Origin: Viscum album
Taxonomy: Eukaryota > Streptophyta > Magnoliopsida > Santalales > Viscaceae
Reading direction: 5' to 3'
Assembly (NCBI GenBank): GCA_963277665.1
Contig: OY728128.1
Location: 1,862,802,988-1,862,866,987 of the forward strand
Length of the DNA stretch: 64,000 nucleotides
Shown: piece by piece, positions 34,401-48,899 of the stretch
Numbering within the stretch: position 1 is the stretch's first letter
How the letters are laid out: every line of letters starts with the position of its first letter
Notes under the pieces: generated by a model
What the model was told of the DNA's origin: nothing
The model's database searches: none
Seen by the model: the letters and a program-made list of their open reading frames with translations, nothing else
Program-made: the position numbers and the translations under genes

Positions 34401-37400
34401 AATTATAATGTTTTTTACACTTTAAGGGTAAATATAGTAACTATAAAATTAAAAAAGAACCATAAATTTACCATTTTTTTTAATATACCATATCACATTC
34501 ATAGGGGTGATGATGATGTTTATTGGGATATTAAATCATTTATTAAAATATTATATAATATATAATATAATTCATAAGACTTTTAAAACAATTAATTTAA
34601 TTGGAATATTAAAACCTAAAAAATGGAATTAGAATATGAATATTTAAAGCACCGAAAAGTTTATATAAAATCTAACAAATAAATGAGATAATATAACTAA
34701 AAATATATTTTTACAGATACATTTTATTAATTTTTTTCACAGTTTTTGCAATCATTGTTGCAGCGTTGCATAAGCATTTTGAGTAATTACTTCATCACTA
34801 AATATTAGAAATAAATATCCATAGAAAAAAATCTTTTACCTTTAAAATTATTATTATTACCATAAAATATCAACATTTTATCCATCTCTTAAAACATTAT
34901 TGATTAATAAACTTTGGGAATATTGTTTATTTATTTTATTAATTAAAAATATTACACAGGTTAAAATCATGAAATAATAAAAATAAAAGCTCAAAAATTC
35001 TAATTTTTAATGTTCTTTATTCTTTATATGAATCCAATTAATTTAATATTATTTTAGGGTAATTTTTATTCCATATAATTTTTTTAAACTTATTTTCCTA
35101 ATATACCCTTTATTATGTTAACAAAATGTATTAATGTTATTAATCATTATATTCGAAATTAAAAAAGGCAAATTTCCAAATTTAGGGCCATTTTTTCTTA
35201 TTATGGAATATAATTTTTAATATTCAGTATGAAAAATTTGTATAATTTAATTTCAATGTAAACATGTATAAGAGAGTTTAAAAAACGACTCTTCGAAAAT
35301 AATGTCGTTTTAAGTAGAATATATATAATTATACTAATTTCAATTATTAAATCCAATAGAATGATATAATTGAATTATGTTGAATAGAAAATAACCCATT
35401 AAATTTTAAAAATATTAAAAATAAATAATTTCACATTACCATTACAACTGAAGAGAAATTAAATTTCCAGTAAAAATTAGTATCATTCTTTATTTATTGA
35501 AAAATGAACATTTCCACAAAATTCCCAAAAATCAACAAAATGATAATATTGAGATGATAAACTCACAAAAGAAATATATTTATAAAATAAGAAAAAAAAT
35601 TTATATAAATTAATTATTATATTCTCCCAAAAAAATAAATAAATATAATTTTCTAAGAATATGTTTTTTATTATGAATAAAATGACTACTAAATATGAGT
35701 TCTTATTTTTTTTAGTAGTAATTTTTATTGATTATAATATATAGATATATAAATTTACGGATTAGTACATGAATATTCATACTTTTTAATTCTATGGGTA
35801 GGTTATATTGGTATTATACTAAAAGTTTAATGATCATTTAATCTTGTTGTTGGTTATCATGTATATTTTTTATATAGTCATTCTTTTTAAAATATATGAA
35901 ATAGCACATTTAAGCATATAATAAAAGTTTAAGCTATGTTTATAAAAAACATATTTACTATACATTTCTCTCAATTTTTTTCTTTAAAATTTAATATATT
36001 ATTGAAAACATGTTATTGTAAGATTTTGTTCTCTAAAACATTTTTTATAGATTTCTTTACACACAAAAATGAGTTTAAACAAACCATGATATAATTTTAA
36101 TATATTATTATATAATGTTAAAGTTATCTTCTAAACATTATATTGGAGTTTTTGAATAGTAATAAAACTTTCATAATATATATATATATAGACCCTTATC
36201 AATATAAAATTATTTATGAATAATTAGCAAATTCGTATTCGTTTTTTAGTAAATTTAAATTATGCTTAGAAAAATTTCCTTCATAAAAAATATAGTTTAT
36301 TTTTTAAAAAAAACATTTTATTTTAATATTAAAAAATTTAGTATTTTCATTTCATTAAAATAAATTCCATTTTAAATAAACATATCCATGTTATCTTATG
36401 GTGACAATTTTGTATTTTTATTAAAATATTGATTTTCAAATGAATAGTGTAAAAATAAATTTTTTATTGAAATCAATATCTCATTGGCCAAATTATTAAA
36501 ATTTAAATTATATTTTCAAATTATTTAACTGTTAAATTAGTTAGAATATTTTATGAATAACATAATTGTGTTCAATGGAATCATTTTCATTGTATAATTT
36601 GTTATAATTGTTTTTATAATTCAATGGGGTTTTTTTATAAAATGATTATCTTTGCATTTTTTGATTTATATTAAATTGATTTCTTATTGATTAAGTGGCT
36701 GAATCTTGAAAAACATATTACATATACTCAAGTATGTGGATATAGATTTAATTGAGGTATCTTTTTCAGGAATAGGAATATCCAAAATGGTTTTTATGTG
36801 TACTGTATAGATGTGAGGATATTTCCTCCAAAATGATAGGAGTGGGGACACTAAAAATTTAATAAAGTATTAAATTAATATAAATTAATTTTAAAGGAAA
36901 AACATATGAAAAATATATAATAAGAATATAAGAATATTATATATCAAAATCATCTGTGAAAATAAATTTTTTATAATATTTCTTGATGTTTTAACCCTTA
37001 TATTTTGGTTTTAACCCCCGTTAACCCTTTTGATGACTAAAACAATTATAATGTTTTTTACACTTTATGGGTAAATATAGTAACTATAAAATGGAAAAAG
37101 AACCATAAATATACAATTTTTATATATACAATATCCCATTCACAGGGATGATGATAATGGTTTTTGGGATATTAAATCATTTATTGAAATATTATTTAAT
37201 ATATAATATAATTCATAACACTTTTAAAAAAATTAATTTAATTGGAATTTTAAAACCTAAAAAATGGAATTAGAATATGAATATTTGAAGAACCATAAAT
37301 TTTATATAAAATATAACAAATGTATGAGATAGTATAACTCACAAAAAAATTTTTTTAAAGCTTTTGGATACATGTTATTAATTGTTTTCATTGTTTTTGC

Positions 37401-39354
37401 AATCTTCGTTGCAGCGTTGCATAAGCATTTTGTGTAACTATTTCATCACTAAATATTAAAAATAAATATCCATAGAAATTTTTTTTTACCTTTACAATTA
37501 TTATTAATACCATAAAATATCCACTTTTAACATTATTGATTATAAAACTTTGAGAATATCGTTTATTTATTTTATTAATAAAAAATATTACACAGGTTAA
37601 AATCATGACATAATAAAAATAAAAGCCCCAAAATTCTAATTTTTAATGTTATTTATTCTTTATAGAAATCAAATTAATTTAATATTATTTTTCAGGTAAT
37701 TTTTATTCCATATAAGTTTTTTTGAAATTATTTTTTTAATATACCCATTATTATGTTACCAAAATTTACTAATGTTATTAATCATTATATTTGAAATTAA
37801 AAAAAAAATTCCTAATTTAGGGCCATTTTTTCTAATTATCGAATATATTTTTTAATATTCAGTATGGAAAATTTGTAGAATTTACTTTCAATGTAAACCT
37901 GTATAATAGAGTTTAAAAAAGGAATCTTCGAAAATATTGTCGTTTTAAGTTAAAAATATATTATTATACAAATTTAACTTATTAAATCCAATAAAATGAT
38001 ATAATTTGATTATGTTAAATATAAAATAACCCATTAAATTTTAAAAATATTAAAATAACTAATTTCTCATTACCAATACAACTAAAGGGAAATAAAATTT
38101 TTAGAAAAAATTAGTATCATTCATTATTTATTGAAAAATGAACATTTCCACAAAAATAATAAAAATCCACAGAATGATAATATTGACATGATGAAATAAT
38201 AAAATAAATAAATTTATCAAATAAAAAAACAATTTATATAAATTAATTATTATATTATCTCCAATAAATAAATAAATAAACTTTTTTAAGAATATGTTAT
38301 TTTGATGAATAAAATGACTACTAAAAATGAGTTCTTATTTTTTTACTAGTAATTTTTATTGATTATAATATATAGATATATATATTTCCTTATTAGTACA
38401 TGAATATTCATACTTTTCAATTCTATAGGTAGGTTATATTGGTATTATATTAAAATTTGAATGATCATTTAATCTTGTTATTGGTTATCATGTATATTTT
38501 TTTATATAGTCTTTCTTTTTAAAATATATGAAATTGCACATATAAACACATAATAAAATATTACACTCTATTTATAAAAACGTTTGTACTATACTTGTCT
38601 CTCAATTTTTGTCTTTCAAATTTAATATATTATTTACAACATGTTATTATAAGATTTTGTTCTCTAAAACATTTTTTATATATTTCCTTACAAACAAAAA
38701 TGAGTTTAAAAAAACCATGATATAATTTTAATATATTATTATATAATGTTCAAGTTATCTTCTAACCGTTATATGGGAGTTTTTGAATAGTAATAAAACT
38801 TTTATAATATATATATATATACCCTTCTCGATATAAATTTATTTATGAATAATTAAAAAAATTTTATTTTTTTTAGTAAATTTAAATTATGAATAATAAA
38901 ATTTCCGACATAAAAAATATAGTTTATTTTTTTGAAAAAAAAATTATTTGAATATTAGAAAAATTAGTATTTTCATTTAATTAAAATAAATTCCATTTTA
39001 AATAAACATATTCATGTTATCTTATGGTGAAAAGTTTGTATTTTTATTAAAATATTGATTTCCAAATAAATAGTGAAAAAATATAATTTTTATTGAAAAC
39101 AATATTAAATAGTCCAAATTTTCAAAATATAAATTTTATTTTAAAATTATTTAATAGTAAAATTAGATAGATTATATTATGAATAACATAATTGTGTTCA
39201 TTGGAATCATTTTCATTGTAGAATCTGGCATAATTGTTTTTATACTTCAATGGGTAATTTTTTGTAAAATGTTTATCTTTGTATTTTTTGATTTATATTA
39301 AATTGTTTTCTTACTGTTTATGTGACTGAATCATGAAAAACATATTACATAATG
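31424..39354. repeat. 2.65-kb tandem repeat, three copies
   Basis: Units at about 31424-34075, 34076-36719 and 36720-39354. The anchor GATAGGAGTGGGGACACTAA starts at 31543, 34192 and 36835, giving periods of 2,649 and 2,643 bases. Adjacent units differ by roughly one base in eleven by eye over a 280-bp stretch. Each holds a CCCGTTAACCCTTTTGATG block, a short TA run followed by ACCCTT (near 33540, 36180, 38810), and long A/T homopolymer-rich stretches. A fourth, much more diverged version lies at about 25.0-27.3 kb. No coding capacity is seen. The array ends abruptly at about 39354. Confidence 0.85.
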
Positions 39355-42300
39355 GGAATTAATACATTAAATTTTTTAAAATATTCCCATGTATTTTTTT
39401 CAATATGAATAGTATCAATAAGAAATTCTTTTCACCCCCAAAAGGATGGATCATATAAAATAGTTTTAATGCCATGAAATAAGAAATTAATATTTTTCTT
39501 AGACATTAATTTATCATAATATATGTGATTATTTTTCAAATTTCTATTCAACTATCCAAAATATTGTGATTTAGTGTCATATTACTTTTATTATGTCCCT
39601 TAAATTAATTTTAAAATTGAATACATGAAAAATGTATCTCTCCTGACCTTAATATCTCAAAAAAATTTAAATAAGGATAAAAGGAGATATATTTGATTAA
39701 TAAAATAATTTTAATGACAAATAATTTTTTCATCATAGTAATTTATTTATATAATTAATTAATTGAATAATTATATTCGAATCCATCAGAATATCAAGAT
39801 GATATCGATTCAATTAATAAGAAAAGAAGATAAAAAAAATTAAAATGATTATGTGAAATAAATTTTAATTAAATTATTGTGTTTTCTAAATTTTATTGAT
39901 AAGTATAACATATATGGATCTTTTAATGGATTATATTCGAATTCATTGTTTTTATTTATGTATCTATAGTCAAATTGAATTAATAATTTGAAAATTATAA
40001 TAAATGATATTTTATAATAAATAATATATCATGAATTGATTTTAAATTAATAAAAATATTTTGAAAGTAAATTTTAGTGTAATATGGTTTAACATTCAAA
40101 TGATATTCTAATTACGACTCACTTTTCCATTTATCGTAAAAAATTTATATTTTTGATTGGAAAGAGGTATTACCACAATTATGGTGAAAACTGTAAATCA
40201 AGGGAGTAATAAAAAATAAAGTTTTTATAAGAAAATAAAAACCAAAATGAATTTCATTATACTATTTTACATTTTCCCTTTATTATTTTTCATCAAATTA
40301 ATGTTCATTTTGATTATTTTTCTTTATAATAACTCTATAATATTTTTATATTTAATGCCATCTCGAGTGTGTCCTCTCTATCCTTTATAAATGAACCCCC
40401 TTATTTTATTTTATTTACAATACATGGAGAATTTTACCATGAAAAAAACATTCTATAATCCCTTATAAACTTCCCTAGACTCATTCTAGATGTTTTTTTA
40501 TTCCCAAAATACCAAATAGAAAATCATTAAGGGGAGATCTAGAGGATTTATTTTATAATGGAAGCAACGGCATAGGATATCAAATTCTTGTATTAAATAT
40601 TATAATAACTCCTATAAATATGTTTTATTTATCTTTAAATATTTATTTCAGTATGCTGAATATATTTAAATGTTATTTTTTATTAAAAAGCAGTTATCCA
40701 CCCTCTTTTCCACAAAATTGTAAGTGAATGTATCTGTCATGGGTATGAATGACTTACCATCTTCACACAGGGATACAATTATTTTTTATCACCATTTTTA
40801 TTGAATGGTAGCTATGGTATATTTAATGTATATTTAATATATATATATATAACTATTTTATTTAATTATATTATCATATCTACATTTTCACCTTGTAATA
40901 TTTTGGGAGATGAATAGCTTACTCTTATGTAAGTGAGGAATAAAACCTCAGCGACGCTATATGATTCGTTTTATGTTTATTATTTACATAGATGGTACTA
41001 AGGATTTAATATATACACATATATATATATGATTTATGTGATATAAAAATGATTTTATAAATGTGAACTATCAGTTACCTTTCTTTGGTTCCATCTGTCA
41101 AAAGGTGAAAACAATATTCAAGCATAACTACGGCCTACCATCTCCATTAATGAAGTAAATAATTTTTATATATCTAATTTTATAGAAGAATATATATTAT
41201 TAATATAAAATTAATTTCATGATAAATTTTTCTGGTATTGGGGAACTATGTTCAAAGTATACAGAATAAAAATATCAAACCAAAACACATATGAAAAATG
41301 AAGGATTGATCAACATAAATATTGATTTTAATAAATAATTATTATGAAATGTGTGCTAAAATGTTATTAGTAAAAATGATATCATATTGTATATATGGTT
41401 AGTTTCCTGTATTATTTTTAAAATTAATATAATGTTATTATATAAGTGGTTTGAAATAATAAAAATGAAGTCAATCATGAGTTATGGGTCCTATGTTAGC
41501 AATCTCATTGTTGATTGAGAGTATTTATGATTATGTTTTAGATAATTAAATATTTTGATCTCCCACTTAATATACACACTAATTTAATCTTAATATTTTA
41601 ATTTTCTCTATAATACATTTTTTTATTTTAATTTCCTCTGTTTATGTACTCATAAGACCAAAATGATTTTTCAAGGAAAACCTACCCGATTTCTCCCTTT
41701 GGCCAAAATAAATTTTTCTTATATATCCTTATTTTATAGAAAGATTTTCAGATTATTATTATTATTATCCTATAATTTTAATATTTATATCTACATATGA
41801 TTGAATTTTTTAAAAAAAATTTATAATGGTTATTCTTATCATTATCCAAATGACGTTTTTTTACTTTTTAAAAATAGTGTAAATGAAATTATTTCCCATT
41901 AACTTATTCTCTATGAATGGGAAATCATGAAATCATGGCCAATTACTTCATTTATACTTCCATTTCATGTTTTTATGTTAAATTGAAAGAAGTACGATAA
42001 TATTTTGAAAATTTTCATTATTTTAAATTAGGAACATCAAATGGAAAAGGGTATTTTCTATAAGAAATGATACAAGTAATGTTTTCAAATAATTCATTTA
42101 TCATAACTACCATGGATATTAATTTTATTTAATTATGACATGATCAAAGGATACCACCTTTATTCATTCTCCATATTTATAATATTATGACGATTTGATT
42201 TTTTAATATGGTTTTTCTATATGTTTTATTTGATGAAATGTTTATAAAACTAGTTTAATTTTCCTAGGTAATGTTATGATGAATGTTTTATGATATCTTG

Positions 42301-43082
42301 GAACACATATATTTTGTTTTTATTATGTGAAGTGTGTTTATGTAATTATATAACCCTTTTATTTATTGTTTAAAAATGGATATCTTATGATATTAAAATG
42401 TCTGGAATTGGTAGTGAATCCAATTCTTGAAATTACTATGACCACTATAATAGTCTTGGTAGTGATCCATGACTACTACGATTGTTTGGGGTGTGATCCC
42501 AGTCCACTATGATAGTCTTGGAACTAACCCTTGAATACCAAAGAAATCACCTTATAAACATACATGTATACCAAAAACATACGACTTAGACCATTGTTAT
42601 TATATTATATATCTAGTTATTTATTTCTATTATGTTTTATGTGTTATGTACTCGTATTATTTATTCCATGATTCAATATTGTAATCTATGATATATTAGG
42701 TGTGGCATTTAAATGTTGTTCTCATGTTCCCATACTATTATTCCCATTTTAGTTTTATGTAACCATTTTTATCTCCCTTGTTTACCCTTATTGAGCATTT
42801 GAGATATCCCATCTATATTATTTCTTTCCCAAGGTTATAAAGAATGTTATAATACCTTATATGACTAAGAAAGATAATAAATATGACATGATTTATAGGG
42901 TTTCAAGTTATGAATTAATTATTGTGATATTATGTGGAGAATATATGATCAATATATTTATGTATCCAATATTCAATATATATGAGCCCTATATTATTCT
43001 GGTGTGAATTATTATATTATGTAATGAATTATTATCTAATAAGATATAATATATTTTAATTAAATTTATTGGTCTAAATTAT
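39355..43082 (+). other. AT-rich stretch, probably including the 5' LTR of a plus-strand gypsy element
   Basis: No coding sequence. Because a PBS follows at 43083, at least the right part should be an LTR read on the plus strand. A TATA-like CCTTTATAAATG at about 40380 could be its promoter. I could not find a convincing TG start, so the LTR's left end is unknown. The final bases before the PBS do not show a clear CA end. Confidence 0.4.
42400..42545. repeat. Short imperfect repeats with ACTATGATAGTCTTGG
   Basis: Three to four imperfect units of about 30-48 bp built from (C)ACTA(T/C)GATAGTCTTGG and GTAGTGATCC segments, near 42420, 42455, 42490 and 42515. They are within the presumed LTR. No further role is visible. 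Confidence 0.55.
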
Positions 43083-43093
43083 TGGTATTAGAG
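43083..43093 (+). promoter_or_regulatory. Primer-binding site of the plus-strand gypsy element
   Basis: TGGTATTAGAG, the initiator tRNA-Met PBS with one C-to-T difference. It is followed about 690 bases later by gag on the same strand, the spacing expected in a plant gypsy element. Confidence 0.7.
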
Positions 43094-44383
43094 TAAGGAT
43101 TAGTTACCTAGGTAATTTTAAAAAAGAGAATGATAGTGAGAAACCTTTGGATATGACAATGTACTGGATAAAATCCTAATGTGTTGGTAATGTTCATGAA
43201 TACCCTATGATTAAAAAATTATTTCATAAAATAAAATGAGGGGTTGTTTATTTGGATTTCCAATATATAATTTTAATGATTATTTAGTTTCAAAATATAA
43301 TTATTTCTATTCACTCTATTATTTTTTGTTTTATTCAATGTATTGTATCGGAAGGAATCTATTTATTTTGAATGTGATGAACATTGTAGTGATTTCCCCT
43401 GTTTAATAGAATGTGATGAAATATGGAATAAAAAATATCATTTTTATTCATATGAAGTTTCTAATGTTATGAATCCTACTAAGATTTTAAATTGGGATTG
43501 GTAGAACATTGTTTAATTGATTAATTCAAGAGGTAGAACCCTCCTTCTATTAGTGGTTCTTGTGATCCATTAGTTTTTGAGAAATGAGTGGGTCCACTAA
43601 AAATATATTTTAAATTCAACAGTTTTCATAACATAATATATTTATCTCAGTATATTTTAATTTTAATGATGAATAAAATAATTGGTGGAATTGTTTCATG
43701 ATCATGACTCTATAAGATTAAATATACTCTATTTAGTGGGATGATTTTAGTATATTATATTTTAATTATTACATTCCATCAATTATTTCTCCAAAAATAG
43801 AGAAGTAATTCATTGAGATGAAGAATAATAATGATAAATCTATTAGTATATAAGAGGAAAATTTTATGAGGCTTGGTAGGTGCAGTTCTAAAATTATCAT
43901 CCAACATAAAATGATTTTCAATCAATACATATCTGGCTTAAAAAATTATTTGAAGGGAACTATCCATAAAATAAATCTATAGATTTGAGGAAATTTCACA
44001 ACATTCTATCAAGGTGGAAGTGGACATTAGTGTGTCCCATAAATATCATGATTTGGATACAAAAATAAATTTTTTATTCAAATGAAATTTAAAAAAAATA
44101 CAATAAAATTATTATTATTTCTTTGTACATGAATTGTTGTACGAGACCAAGATGAAATTATCATAAGGGATGTGGTACAAATTTTAGGTGTGGAAAGTAA
44201 TGTTATGGGGATGTCAAATATTGTTATTATTGGACGATTTTATCCAAGAACATATGAAAAGAACCACAAAATGCACCACCCAAAATCTAATGTTTCAAAT
44301 TCTAGGAGTATTTTTTAATAGACCAACTGAAGTCAACCAGAAGTGTCACCCATGTCATCGCATTATAGGATGGTGTTAAATAA
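43094..44383 (+). pseudogene. gypsy gag remnant with zinc knuckle (plus-strand element)
   Basis: From 43770 the plus strand reads YIPSIISPKIEK, stop, FIEMKNNNDKSIS, stop, EENFMRLGR and MIFNQYISGLKNYLKG. These match the second half of the retrotransposon gag domain (FP..., EF..L.QG..S+.EYE..F.RL, ...F..GL). After a poorly preserved linker, KCHPCHRIIGWC at about 44340-44379 looks like the zinc knuckle of this family (C-x2-C-x3-H-x-G-x-C), with its His replaced. 43094-43769 should hold the leader and the gag N-terminus, but I recognise nothing certain there. The element stops at about 44383, where sequence of the opposite orientation begins. Confidence 0.7.
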
Positions 44384-44384
44384 T

Positions 44385-45830
44385 GATAATAAAAAATCTT
44401 ATAAAAGGATAATAAGACATAAAACATGAGTATAATGCAGAAACAATACAGATATAAAAATTAGAAAACCTGGTAAACTAGAAGATGAAACATGTATTGA
44501 CAAAATAGTGTCCATTTGACCAATAATTACCTACAATCTACTAATAAACAATTATAAACATAAATAAAATCATGTATTCAATATAATGATATATCATTTA
44601 ATTGTATCCTACATAAGAAGAACTATAGAGACCCACATGAATATTTAGAGTGTGATAAAAGGAGCCAAATAAGATATCAATAATGAATTTATAAAAGTAA
44701 ATGTAACAAGAATTTTTAAATCCATGCATTAAAGGAAAACAACTTTATATGCATTATTTAATAGAAAATTGTAAATACATTTTCAAAAAATCATTGAGTA
44801 TTATTTCCAAAATTTCAGGCTATATTTTCCAAATCCCAAAAAAAATAATGATATTATAACAAATATAAATATACATATATTTCAAAATCCATTATATATA
44901 CTATAATGTAATAAACATTAGGAAAAAAACAATTCACCTTCCATCTGAGCTCTAGAATATGGGACAATACATATTAGACACTCACAAGCTGAACAAGACA
45001 TAAGTTAGGATGAAAAAATCATTATGTCCTCTCACAGATTATGAATATATAACTAGTTACCTCATAGTGGTTGCACATACACAAAGTTTACTTGAGTCTC
45101 TTTACAAATTCACCTAATGTTCAGGTTGTGAGATGTTTTCCAATTTTTGTTTCAAAAACCATACTCACAATATTATAAAAACCATTAAATACCCAATTTG
45201 ATCTGCTTTATGGATTTAATATATATTTTCCATTTCAAGTAAATGAAATTTCATTTCTATGGAAGGAATGAATTTAACAAATGACATTATTCCCTTATCA
45301 ATTTCTACACGTGCAATCCTATTTTAAATATCAATAATTCAATATAAATAACATGAAATTCAAGAAACTAGAATAATTGAATAGATCCACAAAAATTGGT
45401 ATTTTTAAAACCTAAAAACCTATAAAAATTTGAATAATAAACCTATATATATTCTAGTAATCCAATAAATGATAACAAACAACACTGGATTGATAGAACT
45501 CACAACATTATTACTAACCCCTTCCACCAAAGGGGTTTTAACCAAAAGATAAAGAGAAACTATGCTGAAAGGATTAACCTAAGAGACGATGTGTCTAATC
45601 CTTATTAAAAATAATTGAATGAATCAATCCATATAGAAATGAGTCACCCAAAACCACCTAAGGATATATATAGGTCAATAGAAGAGGTTTGAAAATTAAA
45701 AAATGAAACATATCATTCTTATGGTTCCCAAAACTAAGATCACAACATTTACATTGAGTGTAATCCTTTCCCCTATGTTTAATCCTCAAGGTCATTATAT
45801 ACTAAAGACCCCATCAGAATTTAATTAAAA
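44385..45830 (-). other. 3' LTR stub, LTR/PPT junction and 3' untranslated region of element Y
   Basis: At 44650-44680, GTGTGATAAAAGGAGCC...AAGATAT matches the junction right of the LTR at 59319-59350 (GTGTGATCAACAGAGCCC...AAGATACC) and, more loosely, that at 53731-53757. So the LTR ends at about 44658, and 44385-44657 is a truncated LTR end. The untranslated region then runs to the end of pol. The marker AATGAAACATATCATTCTT lies about 1,040 bases from the junction both here (45702) and in element V (60365). No coding sequence is seen. Confidence 0.65.
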
Positions 45831-47160
45831 AATAATATTTATATAGATAGATTTTATACCTATTACATGTTGTCTAATCATTGCATTCCAAGAACACAAT
45901 TCCAAGCTTCTTCCCATCAACCCTTTCATGAAATAAACTATATCTTCTGAATGAGAAGGTGACAACAACCTCGTGAATAACTCTTTCTCCCGTGTCTCTT
46001 GGGGATCCATTCCACACTACTATAGTACCTAGAAATTGGTATTGTTTTACCACACATTATATTATACTTATGATACACAATTTTAATAGGATACACAACC
46101 AATATTGTATTAAGTTCAAGATACATATCCACCCATCTAATCTCATTGAAAAGATATAGTATATGTTTTCTCAACTGGGAAACATGAATTAAATCTTGTT
46201 TAGAAGTCATTTTAGTTTGTATAAGAAATAGATAGGATGCCCTCCCATGTCTCTCAATTATTCCAAATTGGCCCATAAACCTTAGTTCCAACATACCCGG
46301 ATTACCAATCCAATAATTTTATAAATCAAGTGAATCTCTGAGAAAGAACCGATCACTATCCCCAAACACCAGAAGATGGCGATAATGATCGATACAATAT
46401 TTATGAAAAATATGCTTCAAGAAAAATTTCATCAGGGTCAATTTCACCATCTTTTTTATCTCCCGAAAAACGCTCAACACTATCGAGAACCTCTTTCTCA
46501 ACTCATCCCATCTCTAAGGAGACCTACATGGATTCTCATAAATTCCCAAAAATAGAGCCAACCTAATCAGATCCAGATAATTATTGTTATAGAAAAATTA
46601 TCTAAAGTAAAATATCTATCCCACAGTCCCCGGAAATGTAGATCACAAGCTAGGAGCATATTCGAATAAACCATCATAGCCCTCTCTATATTTCCATACA
46701 TTTGTAGAAGATATGTTGTGGTAAATTTTAACAGGGAAAAAAATTCCCCATGAAATCCATTCTAGAAATATAATTTCAACATTTATTACCTATCAAAAGT
46801 AACAATAGAAGAAACCCTAAGATGTCTCAAAATATCATATAAATATATGTCTTCAAGATGTTCTATTTTTTTTCACCTCTATTTTTAATAAATTTGTTGA
46901 TACATTTAGTATGTATATATTCACCCAAAATATATCCTTACGTCAATGAGTCAGTGGGGAACCAATGATGTAATCCTTTGAAATATCATCCCTCTCCCAA
47001 CCCAGAATGGTTAATGGCTACCACAAACCTATAGATATCTGGTGTTATGTATGGGATCTTTGACAAGTGACACACTGAGAAACAAATTTCGAATCGTATA
47101 GCCTCTTACATGACCACCGATGCTGATGTCGCAAATAAGATTATATCATTGTATCTATAG
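45830..47160 (-). pseudogene. gypsy integrase and chromodomain-region remnant (element Y)
   Basis: Minus-strand order: SQCVTCQRSHT near 47070 (end of the zinc-binding domain), LWQPLTILGWERDDISKDYIIG near 46990 (start of the core, catalytic Asp kept in DYIIG), TNVWKYREGYDG near 46700 and LHFRGLWDRYF near 46640 (end of the core). Then DRFFLRDS near 46340, LELRFMGQFGIIERHGRASYLF near 46280 and HVSQLRKH near 46170 (C-terminal module), and a decayed chromodomain-like tail to 45830. The stretch carrying the second Asp and the Glu, about 46750-46900, is too decayed to place. Two open stretches (46294-45938, 46010-45825) overlap in different frames because of a frameshift. Confidence 0.82.
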
Positions 47161-48800
47161 GGGGAACAAAAAAACCTGACATGTGTCTACAATCTAACAC
47201 CTTCTGTATTAGGTTAAAAAGGAATATCCAACCTGCTTTGGAAGAATAGTTCTTCACGTGGTGACCAAGACAACTTGAATGAGGACTCCCCACCATTTTG
47301 GAGCTCCCCCATGCATAGGCTCTTAGTGTATCTCATTTTCCCAAGTCTATCACTATCAAAAAAAGACATGTGAACCTTTAAAAAATCCATGATAACCTAC
47401 CCACAAAGATCATTTACTTCCATGAACTTCCTAGTAGACAAACTCATCAGAGAAAACATATCAGCATAATAATTCCTTTCATGGACCTTTAATATTCAAT
47501 TCAGTGCATCGAAAACCTGATTTCAATTACTATGGTTTTATATAATATAAAAATAAAGTGTTTTATGATACTAAACCTATCTTTAATGTTACAAATTCAG
47601 ATCCCTCTAAGTAAAAATATTCATTATCATTTTGTGATAAGAATGTACCATAACTAATTCCCCCAAGGAGAAATTAATGCCACATTTTCAGTGAATTTAA
47701 GATTGCTTCTATCTAAATATAATGGGTAGGGTAATTATTCTAATAAAAGTGTAACTGGTAAAAACCATTAGATAGAAAATATTCCACCTATATCAAAACA
47801 CATAACAAACCAATAATAGAAGCGTCATTGAAAACACCAAAACATGAACCTAGATCAGGATGAACCAAAAGTGGTGTTATAGTCAACATCATATTAAGCT
47901 CCTCAATACATCTCTTAAACTTATTGTTTCATTAAAACATTACACCTATATATTCTAAATATTTCATTGAAGATGTGATCTTGGAGAAGTATTGAACATA
48001 CCTTACATTTTGACATACAAAACCAAAGAATCTATAAATCTGAAATATGTTTCCGGCCAGCTCCCAAGAAATAAATTCTAGAACCTTTAGAATATCAATT
48101 GAGATTCCCCTCTCAGAAATAACATTCACAATAACCTCTTCATCATATGCAAAACTCACACACTGAAATATTTCCATAAATATTATTTTTCGTCATGGTT
48201 ATATAATGATTTCCAAATGGTCCATGTGATGATCCTATGTGTTGAAGTACACCAAAATATCTTCTATGAATAGAAAAATGAATGAGTCCATGAGACGTTG
48301 TAATATCTAGTTCATTATATCCAATAACATGGTAGGAGTCTTAGTGACATTGAATTTTGACAATGAAAAAATAAAAATTACCATATGGAATCCTAAATGT
48401 TGTTTTTATATGTATACATATCTAAATCATAACCGATGGTACCCTTCCTATAGTTCAACCACGGAAAACCAATGATCCCCTCTTATATGATCAATGAGAT
48501 CTTCAATTCTATGTACATGATAAGTTTTCTTAATAGTCACTGAATTCATAATTTAATAGTCAATACAAACCCTCAGACATCCATCTTACTTTATAAAAAA
48601 TATTAAAGTTAAATACAAAGGTGAAATTCTGGGGTGAATATATCCATTCTTCTTTAGGTCATTAAAATGGAATTTATGTTCCACCAACATACCAGGTTCC
48701 ATTTGATTGGATGGAATTGAAATGGAAACCATTCTAGGAAACAAGTTAAAAGTAAATTCAACCTCTATTTATGGTTGTAAACATGAAAAATCATAGAGAA
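47161..48800 (-). pseudogene. gypsy RT and RNase H (element Y)
   Basis: RT on the minus strand: LLNYEFSDY and HRIEDLIDHIRGDHWFSVVEL near 48550-48480, IKTTFRIPYGNFYFFIVKFNVT near 48390, then DSFIFLFIEDILVYFNT at about 48270-48235, where the usual FIDD is FIED. The RT-RNase H connection at 48177-47932 is open: SERGISIDILKVLEFISWEL and YRFFGF... match GHVVS..GI.VDP.K...I..W and FLGL.GYYRRF. RNase H (about 47930-47400) is poorly preserved, with LSTRKFMEV and other short pieces. The linker to integrase lies around 47400-47160. Confidence 0.82.
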
Positions 48801-48899
48801 ATTCCTCTAGGATTTCACATTCAACAATTGTTTTTTGATTTCATAAAGGGTCAAATCCATCATGAAAAACATTTGAAAAATGAATTGAGATCAAAATGT

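Noticed and set aside
37388..37606. Minus-strand open frame of 72 codons in the third 2.65-kb unit
   Set aside because: The other two units are interrupted at the same place and the content is low-complexity AT-rich sequence.
20727..39354. Host genes, rRNA spacer or organelle insertion in the AT-rich block
   Set aside because: No conserved protein, rRNA or tRNA sequence could be seen on either strand, and the internal repeats explain the block better.
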